Below, piece by piece: positions 46,122 to 55,021 of a stretch of DNA of 64,000 nt. Origin of the DNA: Armatimonadota bacterium (GTDB lineage: Bacteria; Armatimonadota; Hebobacteria; CAIYQO01); assembly GCA_029553475.1 (NCBI GenBank), contig JAKPKV010000028.1, positions 62,001-126,000 of the forward strand, given 5' to 3'. A program made the position numbers and the translations under genes. Every line of letters begins with the position of its first letter. Position 1 is the first letter of the stretch. Under the pieces are notes generated by a model, which was not told the origin of the DNA, ran no database searches, and saw nothing but the letters and a program-made list of their open reading frames with translations.

Positions 46122-46334
46122 TTCGCAGGGCACGATACAGCGTGACAACCCGCGACAGATAGGAGATAGGAGTAAGAGGTAGAGGAGATAATGTCATCCC
46201 GAAGGGATCACCCCCGCCGGCCACGGGCGGCGCATCAGCGGACCCCGCGCGCAGCGCCGTCCGATTCCCGTGGGGCGCCCCCGGTCAAGATGGCGAAGCG
46301 AGGCGAAACGTGACGGCCCGCTACAACTAGGAAC

Positions 46335-46500
46335 TAGGGCGTGTTCACACTACCGCTCACCGCCCATCTTTTGGCGTATTTTCCGCCATACAGCGTTGTC
46401 AAAATTGGCTGTGGTCCCGGCCACAGCGGCATTTTTCCGCCTTGTCTGGCGAAAAATCCCCACAAAAGCTGGCCATCTCCGATAGTGTGAACACGCCCTA
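46335..46500. mobile_element. MITE-like element with perfect 18-bp terminal inverted repeats
   Basis: The ends TAGGGCGTGTTCACACTA and TAGTGTGAACACGCCCTA are perfect 18-bp inverted repeats. The direct repeat GGAAC (46330-46334 and 46501-46505), or TAGGAAC if the right end is trimmed by two bases, flanks it as a likely target duplication. The 166 bases contain no gene but three further hairpins, such as GCTGTGG/CCACAGC. Confidence 0.82.
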
Positions 46501-46560
46501 GGAACGGGGCCCCCGGGCAGGCCGCATCACTATCGTCCGGCGTCAGCCGCCGGTTCTGCT

Positions 46561-49500
46561 TCACTCAAAGATATCCGGCTGCGCCGCAGGCTTGACGGCG
46601 ATGTCGTGTTTGCCGGCGAGGACGGGGAGGGCCAGGTAATCGGTACTGAAGCCGGGCGCCCAGCCGGTGCCGTCAATCCAGAGGGTGGTGAGGCCGCGCG
46701 CGAAGTGCGGGTGGGTCGCGTAGATCATCCGCTCGCGGCCGTCGGTGATGCCATGCAGGCCGGCGGCATCATAGGTGAGGTCGAACGGCCCTTCGCCCCA
46801 CACCAGGTATTTGCCATATCCCACTTTGCCCGCGCCGGGGCCGAGCACCAGGCGGACGCCGCCGTTCGGCAGCGGCTGCACGCCGCCGGAGGCACCTTCG
46901 AAGATGACGCCGTCGCCCGTTTTCCGCAGTTTCGGATCATCCGCTCTCACGGCGGACTTCGGCGCCGGCAGCGTCGTCGTGCCCGCCTTCAGCTTCCCCG
47001 TGGGGAGGACGATCTCGAACGGCGCGACCCCACGATACGTCGTGCCCCGGTAGCTCACCTCGCCAACGCCGGCGGCGGCGGCGAGGATGAGGTGGACTTC
47101 GTGCGGATAGACGCGCACCGCGCCCGCGCGGCCGGTGAAGCGGATGCCGCCGGCGTCGTAGGTCATGTCGGCGTCGCCGCCGCTCAAGAACGCGTAGTCC
47201 GTGCCTTCGGCGGTGACCGATTTCAGCGCGCCGGGGGCGAGCTGGGTATAGGCGGGCACGGCTTCAGCGGGTTTGCGCGGGTAGAGCACCACCAGGAATT
47301 CGTCATTTTCCCCGGCGGGGATTTGCGCCACGGTGATCTGCTCTTTCTGCGGCACGCCCGGCTGCGCCTTCTCCCAGAGCGCCTTCGTCTGCTGATAGAT
47401 AGACAGGCCGGCCGTGCCGCTGATGAGCGAGGGGTTGATCTCCCGCGGCTGCAGGAAGGTGGCGTGCAGGTTGGCGCCCCACGGCGACTGAATTTCCACC
47501 GCCTGTCCGCTCAGCGCGACCTGCTCCGGGGCGACCGAGCCGCGCAGGTGCCACCACTTCGGCTGCTTCGCTCCGCGGAACGTGTCGCGGATGACGAAGT
47601 AGTTCGGCCCTGCCGCCGCTTTGCCCTTGAGGAAGAGCACCTGGCGCGTCCAGCGGATGGCGTCCGCCGACGGGTTCGACAGATTATCCGCGCTGGAGGA
47701 GAGATTCCACGCCTCGGTGCGCGAATAGTCGCCCCAGCCGCGCAGGTAGTCCACCGAGGCGCCGGTGAAGACTTCGTTCACATTGCTCTCCAGCCCGCCG
47801 CCCGGCCAGCCGCCGTAATCGGACGCCTTGCCAAAACGGATGCGGTTGTAGATATCGCCCTTCGTCGCGGCGAGCCCTTTCGCGCCGCCCCAGTCATTAT
47901 CATTGTCCTGATGGCTCACGTAGGCGCGCAGCGGCGCGGGGGAGAGGGGCGCGCCTTTGCCGTAGATGACGAAATCGCCCTGGTTCGGGTCGCAGTGGCT
48001 CACCATATACCCCTGGCGGTAGCCGAAGTAGGTTTCATCGGGATCGCCCGCGTGGGCGCGGAAAATCGCGCCGAAGCCGGGATACCAGCGGCTGGCGAGG
48101 AGATCGGTCGGCACGCCGCCGGCTTTCAGCCCCCTGGCCAGCCCGTCGGCGTGCAGCGCCAGCCGCGGGGTGAGCTCGAAACCGTGCCCGCCGCCCATCG
48201 GCCGGCCCATCTGGTCCCAGGCCCACGCCAGCCCGCTGGCGGCTTTCGGGTCGAGATGGCGCAGCAGCACGCCCGCGGGCAGCTCGTAGCAGGCGGTGTT
48301 GACGCCGCTGTGGCCGTAGCCGGGGATGATGCGCGCGCCGAAGCGCGGATCTTTCGGCGTCAGCAGGTTCACCGCCCACAACGGCACCGCCGCCACCTGT
48401 CGTTTGAGCGCGGCGGAGGCGCGCCCGCTGTTGTCCAGCGTCACCGCCGCCTGCACCAGCCCGGGCACCGCCGCTTCGTAGTAGGTGATCAATTCACCCC
48501 AGGCCCCCTTCGGCGCGGCGTGGGTGGTGAGCTTGTAGACGGTGTATTGGGCAGAGACATCCAGCCAGCGCTTCGCCATCGGGTGGTCGGGAATGAGCGC
48601 GGCGATGTGCGGCAGCGCCAGGAAACGGTTGGCGGGCATGTTCGGATTGCCCTGGTGGATGCCGGAGGCGCGGCTGTTGGCGTCCGGCTCGGTGACGGCG
48701 TAGGCGCAGGCCGCCAGGCAGGCGCGCACCCGCTGGCGCAATGCCGCCGGCATGCCTGTCCAGGCCAGCGCTTCATCCGCGGCCAGCGTCCAGCCCGCTG
48801 CCTGTTCCTGGCGGTAGTGCGATGCCCAGGGTATCCGCGAATCGCCGCCGCTATACATCATATACAGCGCGTGGCCGGCCGGGCTGCCGCCGGTCCAGAT
48901 GCCCGCCGCGGGCGAGGTCATCCGCTGCGCCAGGTTCCACGCCTGCTCCGGATTGCCGGTCACGTCGGAGAAGGTGCTCAGCACGTCCTTGAAGGCGTGG
49001 GTCGCCAGCGTGCGCTTCGCCGCTGCCAGCTCCTTCGCGGTGAAGGGCAGGCGCGGGTAGGTGACGGTCCGGTCTTCCGGCCAGTCGAGCACCCAGTCCT
49101 TGTAGTCGTTCAGCGTCACGTGGCCATACGCCAGCCGGGCATCCCAGAACGCCTGCAAAGATGTGGGCAGCGGCCCCAGCAGCAGGCCCCACTGCCGGCG
49201 CACCAGCGTCACGGGCAGCGCCGTGTCAAACTCGCCGGTGTCCAGGTAGGTGCCGGGATGGCGCGGCGCGGTGAGCGGCACGGTGAAATAGACCGATCCC
49301 CCGGACTGCTGCACGCGGCAGGAGAGGTGCGACCCCTGCCCGTTGCGCCATTGTCCCGCGTGCAGCGGGATGAGGCCGATGAAGGGGCGCTCCTTCGTCG
49401 GCAGCGCGGCTTCCTGATAGAAGGCCGCGTACCAGGCGGAGTCGCTCCACACGTACCAGGCCGCGACGCCGAAGAGATCGCGCGGCCCTTGCGGCGCGTC

Positions 49501-50415
49501 GGGCTTGTCCCAGTCAGGCAGGCGATAGATGAAGGCTTTCTGCGGCTGGCTCTTTGGGAGTTCAATTCCGGCAGCGGTGAGCGCGTTCAACGCCTCCGGC
49601 TCGGTGGCGTTCGGACTGCGTTCGGAGAAGCGGAAGACGCTGTCCGGATACCAGCCGCGCGCGGAACCCGCGTCAAAGGGGTCGCTCAAGTAATACTGCG
49701 CGCGGATCATCGGCGTATCAATGAGCTTGACATCCGCCTCTTCCGCGATGAAGACCATCGGCGCTTCCGCCTCCAGGCGCACGCGCACGGCGTAGTACCC
49801 ACCATTGGTGAGCGCGTAACGCACCCGCGCTTCCGCCACAAGCGGCCCGGCGGCGAGCAGCGTGGTGTCAATGCCGGCCACCCGCGGCGCGGTGTCGCCT
49901 TCCACGGTGAAGCGGCTGCCGCCGGTCCAGCGCCCGGTAGAGAGCGCGTATCCCTGGAGCGGGCCGGGCACGTCGGCGAAGGGTTTTGGCGCCGCAAACG
50001 CCGCGCCGGCGGGCAGGCGCACGGCGGTGAATTTATTCCGCAGCTCCAGCGGCCCTTTCTCCGGCTGCGCGGTCTTGATGCCCTGGTCGAAGGTCCGCGG
50101 TTTCGGCGCGCCGGTGCTCAACGTGTAGCGCATGGCGCCGTACGGCTTCAATTCGCCGTAAAAGCTCACCCGCGCCGCTTTCAGCGCACCGTCGGGATGC
50201 GTCGTCACCTCGCTAAGTTGGAAGGGAAGGGGGCGGGCGTTGGCGTCCAGCAGCACGAGGTCGGCCGCCCTCGCCTCGCCCGGCGCGAAGGTGACCGCAT
50301 AGTGCAGCAGATCGCGCCCCCAGTCTTTCCCCAGCACGTCCGTCTGGGTGAACACACGCTCCGCGGACAGCGCCAGGCTCGCGGCCAGCAGCAGGAGTAC
50401 CCCATAGCGCAGCAT
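46561..50415 (-). CDS. Giant secreted heparinase-like protein
   Basis: A 1284-residue exported protein. I chose ATG 50415 because GGAGGTG lies five bases upstream and a signal peptide follows (MLRYGVLLLLAASLALSAE); an ATG at 50427, overlapping the preceding stop, is possible. The layout parallels the protein at 17293-20844: N-terminal beta-rich part, a helical region (about 500-800, TYPRLPFTAKELAAAKRTL) and a heparinase-II/III-like beta domain (YPGFGAIFRAH, then DPNQGDFVIYGKGAPLSP). The tail from about 1050 adds further beta units. It probably attacks an acidic polysaccharide. A rhamnosidase-like gene precedes it on the same strand and overlaps or abuts it. Confidence 0.75.
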   Translation of the reverse strand: MLRYGVLLLLAASLALSAERVFTQTDVLGKDWGRDLLHYAVTFAPGEARAADLVLLDANARPLPFQLSEVTTHPDGALKAARVSFYGELKPYGAMRYTLSTGAPKPRTFDQGIKTAQPEKGPLELRNKFTAVRLPAGAAFAAPKPFADVPGPLQGYALSTGRWTGGSRFTVEGDTAPRVAGIDTTLLAAGPLVAEARVRYALTNGGYYAVRVRLEAEAPMVFIAEEADVKLIDTPMIRAQYYLSDPFDAGSARGWYPDSVFRFSERSPNATEPEALNALTAAGIELPKSQPQKAFIYRLPDWDKPDAPQGPRDLFGVAAWYVWSDSAWYAAFYQEAALPTKERPFIGLIPLHAGQWRNGQGSHLSCRVQQSGGSVYFTVPLTAPRHPGTYLDTGEFDTALPVTLVRRQWGLLLGPLPTSLQAFWDARLAYGHVTLNDYKDWVLDWPEDRTVTYPRLPFTAKELAAAKRTLATHAFKDVLSTFSDVTGNPEQAWNLAQRMTSPAAGIWTGGSPAGHALYMMYSGGDSRIPWASHYRQEQAAGWTLAADEALAWTGMPAALRQRVRACLAACAYAVTEPDANSRASGIHQGNPNMPANRFLALPHIAALIPDHPMAKRWLDVSAQYTVYKLTTHAAPKGAWGELITYYEAAVPGLVQAAVTLDNSGRASAALKRQVAAVPLWAVNLLTPKDPRFGARIIPGYGHSGVNTACYELPAGVLLRHLDPKAASGLAWAWDQMGRPMGGGHGFELTPRLALHADGLARGLKAGGVPTDLLASRWYPGFGAIFRAHAGDPDETYFGYRQGYMVSHCDPNQGDFVIYGKGAPLSPAPLRAYVSHQDNDNDWGGAKGLAATKGDIYNRIRFGKASDYGGWPGGGLESNVNEVFTGASVDYLRGWGDYSRTEAWNLSSSADNLSNPSADAIRWTRQVLFLKGKAAAGPNYFVIRDTFRGAKQPKWWHLRGSVAPEQVALSGQAVEIQSPWGANLHATFLQPREINPSLISGTAGLSIYQQTKALWEKAQPGVPQKEQITVAQIPAGENDEFLVVLYPRKPAEAVPAYTQLAPGALKSVTAEGTDYAFLSGGDADMTYDAGGIRFTGRAGAVRVYPHEVHLILAAAAGVGEVSYRGTTYRGVAPFEIVLPTGKLKAGTTTLPAPKSAVRADDPKLRKTGDGVIFEGASGGVQPLPNGGVRLVLGPGAGKVGYGKYLVWGEGPFDLTYDAAGLHGITDGRERMIYATHPHFARGLTTLWIDGTGWAPGFSTDYLALPVLAGKHDIAVKPAAQPDIFE

Positions 50416-50426
50416 ACGCACCTCCA

Positions 50427-52130
50427 TTACGCTCCAACGATCACCGTCATACTGTAGCCGGGCAGCGCGATGTCCGCCGTATCGCGCGTGCCCAGCGGTT
50501 GCACCCGGCCATCGGCGGGCGTCCACGCGGACCACGCGCGGCGCTCCACCAGGTCCACCGCGCCGGTGAAGGCCCCCGCGTTGGCGTTCCACAGCATCAC
50601 CGCCGGACGGCCTTCGAAGCGAAACTCGCTCACCCACACGCCGCCGTCGTCCTCACCCTGGTGGATGTAGGGATCGGACAGGCGCGGGCTGATGGGGCGG
50701 GGGCGGGGCGCCGCGCCCTCGCCGGTCACCCGCACCCGGCGGCCGAGCAGGCGATCAAGCTCTTCGACACAGGCTTCCGCCGAACGTTCTCCCTGCCGCA
50801 GCAGCGTGCCGGCGAACGCCGGCTCGGAGAGGAGCGGCGCGACGAGGATGCGGTCCGCCACCCGGCCAAGCAGGCCGGCGGGCACGATGTCAACGTCAAT
50901 GCCGCGCGCCAGCATGGCCGCCATCAGGTCGCCGAAAGCGAGATGCCAGGCGCGGGCGTCGTCGCCCAGCACCGGCGAGGCGTCAGTATACCCCAGGGTG
51001 TATTGCGGGTCGGGCCGGAAGTCGGGGATGAACTCCTCATATGGGTAATAGAGCGCGACCGCGGCGCGCGGGATGGCGCGGGCGAGGAAATACTGCACGC
51101 GGCCCGCCCACTGCACGAACGCCGGCATGGCGGACCAGCCCTCCCAGCGGAAGAAGAGGTCCGGCGGCCAATCCTGCGCCGCTTCGCCCTCGCGGGTGTA
51201 GAAAAAGCCGTGGAAGAGCAGCTTCGTCACGCCGTTGGCATACAGCCAGCCGGCGATGCGGTACAGGTCCCGCGGGGTGCACTCCCACGGGCAGCCGGCG
51301 AAGGTCTCGCAGGTGACGGCGCGTTCTCCCGCCAGGTGGGCGATGGACGCGGCCAGGCGCGGATGCTGCCCGGAGGCCGACGGCCCCAGGTGATCCACCC
51401 CCGGCCAGTGGTAGCAACTGGTCGTCTCCCAGGCGTTCCCCATGTAGCGCGTCTGGCTGCCCAGCGTCTCCTCGCCCATCATGTGCCCGGTGAAGAGCGC
51501 GCGGTGGTCGTCGCACCACGCGCGGATACGGCGGAAATGGTTCCGCGCCATCGCCTCGCCCAGCGCGCGCCGGTACTCCGCCGTCTCGCGCGGCGGCTCG
51601 CCCAGCGCCAGGCTCCACGGGTAGGCGGTGGCGAAGCGCGGCTCATCGTTGAAAAAGCCGGGGATGGTGGTGCCAAAGAAGTCGGCGAAGCGGTCGTAGT
51701 AACTCTGATAGCACGCCGCGATGAAGGCGTCGGCGCAGGCGGGGTTCAGGTAGTCCACGCTCACATGGCCGTACCAGGGGTGCAGCGTCGGCCGCAGCGT
51801 GCCGTCTTCGGCCCGGTAGTGCTCGCGCATCGCCGGGTCGGCGGTGATGGTGCTGTTCGCGGTGCCGCTGGGCCAGTTGTATTCATCGTATATCCACGCG
51901 CGCATGCCCCGCCGCGCCGCTTCCTCCACCGCCGCGCGGGCGGCGTCGAACCAGGCGTCGGAGAGGAAGGGCGTTTGCAGCCCGGTGCGGCCGTGAATCA
52001 CGAATTCGGTGATTCCCGCCTCGCGCATGAGGCCGATCTGCCGGCGGATCTCGTCGGCGTCCATCTCGCCGTTCCAGAACCAGAAAGGGTACGGCTGCTG
52101 CCAGGGGGGGACGTCGTTCAGGTTCGGCAT
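50427..52130 (-). CDS. Glycoside hydrolase, alpha-L-rhamnosidase (GH106)-like
   Basis: A 567-residue protein; ATG 52130 has AAGGAAACG upstream. The N-terminal half has marks of GH106-like rhamnosidases: PYPFWFWNGEMDADEIRRQI, GITEFVIHGRTGLQTPFLSD, MRAWIYDEYNWPSGTAN and TIPGFFNDEPRF, with an Asp/Glu-rich active site. The middle (TCETFAGCPWECTPRDLYRI) and the beta C-terminus agree. It lacks a signal peptide, while the next protein is exported. It is shorter than full GH106 enzymes, which often exceed 900 residues, so catalytic details may differ. Confidence 0.78.
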   Translation of the reverse strand: MPNLNDVPPWQQPYPFWFWNGEMDADEIRRQIGLMREAGITEFVIHGRTGLQTPFLSDAWFDAARAAVEEAARRGMRAWIYDEYNWPSGTANSTITADPAMREHYRAEDGTLRPTLHPWYGHVSVDYLNPACADAFIAACYQSYYDRFADFFGTTIPGFFNDEPRFATAYPWSLALGEPPRETAEYRRALGEAMARNHFRRIRAWCDDHRALFTGHMMGEETLGSQTRYMGNAWETTSCYHWPGVDHLGPSASGQHPRLAASIAHLAGERAVTCETFAGCPWECTPRDLYRIAGWLYANGVTKLLFHGFFYTREGEAAQDWPPDLFFRWEGWSAMPAFVQWAGRVQYFLARAIPRAAVALYYPYEEFIPDFRPDPQYTLGYTDASPVLGDDARAWHLAFGDLMAAMLARGIDVDIVPAGLLGRVADRILVAPLLSEPAFAGTLLRQGERSAEACVEELDRLLGRRVRVTGEGAAPRPRPISPRLSDPYIHQGEDDGGVWVSEFRFEGRPAVMLWNANAGAFTGAVDLVERRAWSAWTPADGRVQPLGTRDTADIALPGYSMTVIVGA

Positions 52131-52323
52131 ACCGTTTCCTTCCAGCAATACTCGCGGTCGTCCGCGCCCGGCGCGGCGGTGATGAAGGGGATGCGGTCCC
52201 CGCCCGGCCCCGCCTGCGCGCCGGCGGCGCGGGAGACGGCGAGGATGTCGCCATCCGCCGCCTCCGCTCGCGAAGTGAAGTTACCCGCCCTATTCCAGCC
52301 CGAGGCCCGATTTCCTTGTGGTA

Positions 52324-52848
52324 TTACCGCGCGAGACGCGGCTTGCGGCCAATCAGCCGCTCCAGCGGGCGCTGCACGAGGCGGGCGGGGAGGGCTTCGC
52401 GGGCGGATTTCGGCTCCACCAGCACGGTGAAGAGCCCCAGGCGATTGGCGCCGATGATGTCGGTGAGGAGCATGTCGCCGATCATCGCCGTGCTGTCCGG
52501 CGCCGTGCCCAACAGCGCCATGCCGCGGCGATACCCGCCGGCCAGCGGTTTCAGCGCGCGCGTGACCCACGGAATAGCCAGGGAATCGGCGATGGGACGC
52601 ACGCGGGCGGCGCTGCCGGCATTAGTGACGATGCACGCGCGCAGGCCGCACGCTTTCGCCTGGGCGATCCACGCCGCCACCCCGGGGAAGATGGCCGGGC
52701 TGCGCCAGGGCGCCAGCGTGTTGTCGAGGTCGAGCATCACGCCCCGGATGCCGTGGGCCGCCAGGCGCGCGCAATCAATGTCCGGCACGCCCGGCGCCGT
52801 CCAGTGCGGGCGGAAGACCTCGTGAATGGTCCGGAAGAACTGAAACAC
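52324..52848 (-). CDS. HAD-family phosphatase (YqeG type)
   Basis: A 174-residue haloacid-dehalogenase-type phosphatase. Motif I is VMLDLDNTLAPW, motif II VTNAGS, the Lys lies in ALKPLAGGY and motif III is IGDMLLTDIIGANRLG, as in the YqeG/GEP4 type IIIA group. The start is GTG at 52848, six bases after a minus-10 box, with no ribosome site: a leaderless start. Substrate may be a phosphatidylglycerol-phosphate-like lipid or other phosphomonoester; the adjacent divergent lipid kinase gene fits a lipid role. Confidence 0.87.
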   Translation of the reverse strand: MFQFFRTIHEVFRPHWTAPGVPDIDCARLAAHGIRGVMLDLDNTLAPWRSPAIFPGVAAWIAQAKACGLRACIVTNAGSAARVRPIADSLAIPWVTRALKPLAGGYRRGMALLGTAPDSTAMIGDMLLTDIIGANRLGLFTVLVEPKSAREALPARLVQRPLERLIGRKPRLAR

Positions 52849-52854
52849 GACTGT

Positions 52855-52883
52855 ATTATACGTGTTCGCGCGGGCGCGCACAA
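52855..52883 (-). promoter_or_regulatory. Leaderless promoter of the HAD phosphatase
   Basis: On the minus strand TTGTGC, 17 bases, TATAAT, then six bases and GTG. Transcription would begin at the start codon. Confidence 0.72.
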
Positions 52884-52974
52884 GGCGCGTTCGCGCGACG
52901 CGGTGTGAGAATCCGCGCGCGCGGGGGGCATACCCGGCTCGCCGGCGCGGCAGAACTGACTGGAAGCCCACATC

Positions 52975-53907
52975 ATGGCAGCACACGCGGCAAAGGACGA
53001 GCTGGAGCGGCGCATTCGCGCGGAGCGCCGGGCGGCGGTGATCATCAACGCGCAGTCCCGGCGGGGTCAGCGGCTGGGGACGGCGGCCATCGCGCGGTTG
53101 ACGGCGGCGGGGTATGCCGTGCGCGGCCACGTCATGCGGAATCCGCTCTACCTGCGGCGCCGGGTGGAAGGCGCGATCGCGGAGGGATATCGGTTCATCA
53201 TCCTCGGCGGCGGCGACGGCACCATCAGCTCGGCCACCTACGCCTTCGCGGAGCGCGACCTCGTGCTCGGCATCCTGCCGATGGGGACCGGCAACAGCTT
53301 CGCGCGCTCGCTGGACATCCCGCTCACGTTGTCCGGCGCGCTGGACGTGCTGCTGAACGGCAAGGTGGCGGATGTTGATCTCGGGCGGGCCGGGCGCGAC
53401 TATTTCGCCAATATCGTGGATATCGGCCTGTCGGCGGAGATGGCGTGGGGGACGCCGCCCGCGCTGAAGCGCGCGCTGGGCGTCTTCGCGTATGTCTATG
53501 TCGGCCTGCGCCTGCTGTGGCGCCATCGGCCTTTCGTCGCGCGGTTCACGTATGACGGCGAGACGCGCGCCACCCGCACCCACGAGATCATCATCGCCAA
53601 TGGCCGCTACTACGGCGAGAGCCTGCTCGGCGGCGGCGCCTCGGTGGAGAATCGCCGGCTGGTGGTCTACACCATGGAAGCGGTGAGCCGCTGGCAGCTC
53701 GCGAGCCGCTGGTTGGCGTTCCTCCTCCGCAAGCGTGTCCCTCTTGCCGGCATGCCGCACTTCCAGACCGCCGCCGTCACCGTGGAAACCGCTCCCGCGC
53801 AGTATATTGACCTCGACGGCGAGGAGGCCATCCGCACCCCCGCCCACTTCACCGTCGCGCCCAACGCGCTCTACGTGATGGTGCCCCAAAGTTTTGCGGA
53901 CGGGTGA
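52975..53907 (+). CDS. Diacylglycerol kinase-family lipid kinase
   Basis: A 310-residue lipid kinase of the DagK/YegS type. VIINAQSRRG binds nucleotide, IILGGGDGTISS is the catalytic GGGDGT loop and GILPMGTGNSFARSL the second conserved loop. The C-terminal beta domain ends in IDLDGEEAIRTPAHF. It phosphorylates diacylglycerol or a related lipid at the membrane. The gene is divergent from the HAD phosphatase. Confidence 0.92.
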   Translation: MAAHAAKDELERRIRAERRAAVIINAQSRRGQRLGTAAIARLTAAGYAVRGHVMRNPLYLRRRVEGAIAEGYRFIILGGGDGTISSATYAFAERDLVLGILPMGTGNSFARSLDIPLTLSGALDVLLNGKVADVDLGRAGRDYFANIVDIGLSAEMAWGTPPALKRALGVFAYVYVGLRLLWRHRPFVARFTYDGETRATRTHEIIIANGRYYGESLLGGGASVENRRLVVYTMEAVSRWQLASRWLAFLLRKRVPLAGMPHFQTAAVTVETAPAQYIDLDGEEAIRTPAHFTVAPNALYVMVPQSFADG

Positions 53908-53943
53908 TGACGGAGTTATGAGTTCTGTCATCCGGCATTTCCC

Positions 53944-54077
53944 GGGCGGGCGAGCGTCCCCGCGCGCCGACGCCGGGAGGAAGTCTTATCCGTCGTGCTT
54001 ACGAGAGAGTCTTGCTATCGAACACGACACACCATCATTTCCCCCCGGCGTCGGCGCGCGGGGACGCTCGCCCGCCC
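53944..54077. repeat. 134-bp element with perfect 33-bp inverted repeats
   Basis: The arms (53944-53976 and 54045-54077) are perfect complements over 33 bases and begin GGGCGGGCGAGCGTCCC. The 68-base centre is less GC-rich and carries a CGTCGTG/CACGACA pair. The outer 17 bases recur once more at 63141-63157. It lies between the lipid kinase and FGE-like genes. Confidence 0.78.
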
Positions 54078-54139
54078 TTCCCCCGGAGTCGTCCCGATGG
54101 CATCGGGATCGCCCGCCCGGAAAAGGAACGCGGCGCGTG

Positions 54140-55021
54140 TCAGCGGGGCGCGGGGGCGGTGACGGCACAGCGGAAGCCGCCGTCGTCGTGGTAGGTGAGG
54201 TCGGGGGCTTCGGCGTTGCGGGTGGTCGTGCGCAGGCTTTTACTGGAGCTGCCCCAGGAGCCGCCGCGGAGGACGCGCATCTCGCCGAAAGTCGGGCCGG
54301 TCGGGTTTTTGTCGGGCGCATCGTCGTAGTAGTCGGGATCGTACCAGTCCTGCACCCATTCCCAGACGTTGCCGGCCATGTCGTGCGCGCCGTAGGGGCT
54401 GGCGCTCTGCGGGTAGCTGCCCACCGGGGCGGCCTTCATGCTCTGGTAGCCGCCGCCGACCTGCTGGCGATCCGACCAGTTGTTGCATCGCTCTTCGTCC
54501 CAGGCGTCGCCCCAGGGGAAGATGCGGCCATCGTCGCCGCGGGCGGCTTTTTCCCACTCCGCCTCGGTGGGCAGGCGGGCGCCGGCCCATTTCGCGTAGG
54601 CGACGGCGGCGTCCCAGGAGACGTTGACGACGGGGTACGCGTCGCCGCTCCATTTCGGCTGCGCGGGCATCTTTGCCTTCGTGGCGGCGCAGAACTTGCG
54701 GAACTGCGCCACCGTCACCTCGTGTTGATAGATCCAGAAGCCGTTCAGCGTGACGGTGCGCGCGGGGCGCTCGCCGAAAAACCACTCCGCTTTCCACCCC
54801 TGGCGCGCCTTCACGAGGGCGGCGATGCGTTCGTCGCTCATGCCCATGATGAAGGGGCCGGCGGGCACCCAGACCATCGTCGCGCCATCCTTCGGGTTCG
54901 TACGGGTCTTCACCGGCGGTTTGTCCGGCGCCGGCGCCTGCGCCAGGCCGGCGCGCACCCCGCCCGCGATGAGGGCGGCGAGCGCGGCGAGCGCGAACAG
55001 GATGCGGAGGATACGCGTCAT
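54140..55021 (-). CDS. FGE-sulfatase-modifying (SUMF1) domain protein, non-catalytic type
   Basis: A 293-residue exported protein. Residues 1-27 are a signal peptide (LRILFALAALAALIAGGVRAG). The FGE fold is clear: MVWVPAGPFIMG, YQHEVTVAQF, PVVNVSWDAAVAYAKW, RLPTEAEWEKAARG, GNVWEWVQDWY and RVLRGGSW. True formylglycine-generating enzymes carry a copper-binding Cys pair just after RGGS; here GSSSKSLRTT is found, so it is probably a binding or structural member. Its ATG overlaps the TonB-like stop, so both are made together. Confidence 0.86.
   Translation of the reverse strand: MTRILRILFALAALAALIAGGVRAGLAQAPAPDKPPVKTRTNPKDGATMVWVPAGPFIMGMSDERIAALVKARQGWKAEWFFGERPARTVTLNGFWIYQHEVTVAQFRKFCAATKAKMPAQPKWSGDAYPVVNVSWDAAVAYAKWAGARLPTEAEWEKAARGDDGRIFPWGDAWDEERCNNWSDRQQVGGGYQSMKAAPVGSYPQSASPYGAHDMAGNVWEWVQDWYDPDYYDDAPDKNPTGPTFGEMRVLRGGSWGSSSKSLRTTTRNAEAPDLTYHDDGGFRCAVTAPAPR

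Larger units (their letters stand above)
45972..46560. other. Intergenic nest of repeats
   Basis: About 590 bases without a gene I can support. From left to right: an AT-rich palindromic island (46028-46077), two adjacent hairpins (46085-46121), a TCATCCCGAAGGGATCA motif near 46195, and the MITE-like element (46335-46500). The base composition changes sharply against the flanking genes. Confidence 0.7.

Noticed and set aside
46028-46500. Possible CRISPR array or origin in the repeat nest
   Set aside because: There are no regularly spaced identical repeats with unique spacers, no cas genes and no DnaA-box cluster or dnaA/dnaN neighbour.
46606-50457. A plus-strand open frame of about 1283 codons opposite the giant heparinase-like gene
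   Set aside because: Same type of antisense shadow: low-complexity basic sequence, no domain, no ribosome site.
52849-53931. An upstream minus-strand extension of the HAD phosphatase frame through the lipid kinase gene
   Set aside because: The extension is antisense to the kinase and has no family match; the phosphatase begins naturally at the GTG 52848 with its own promoter.
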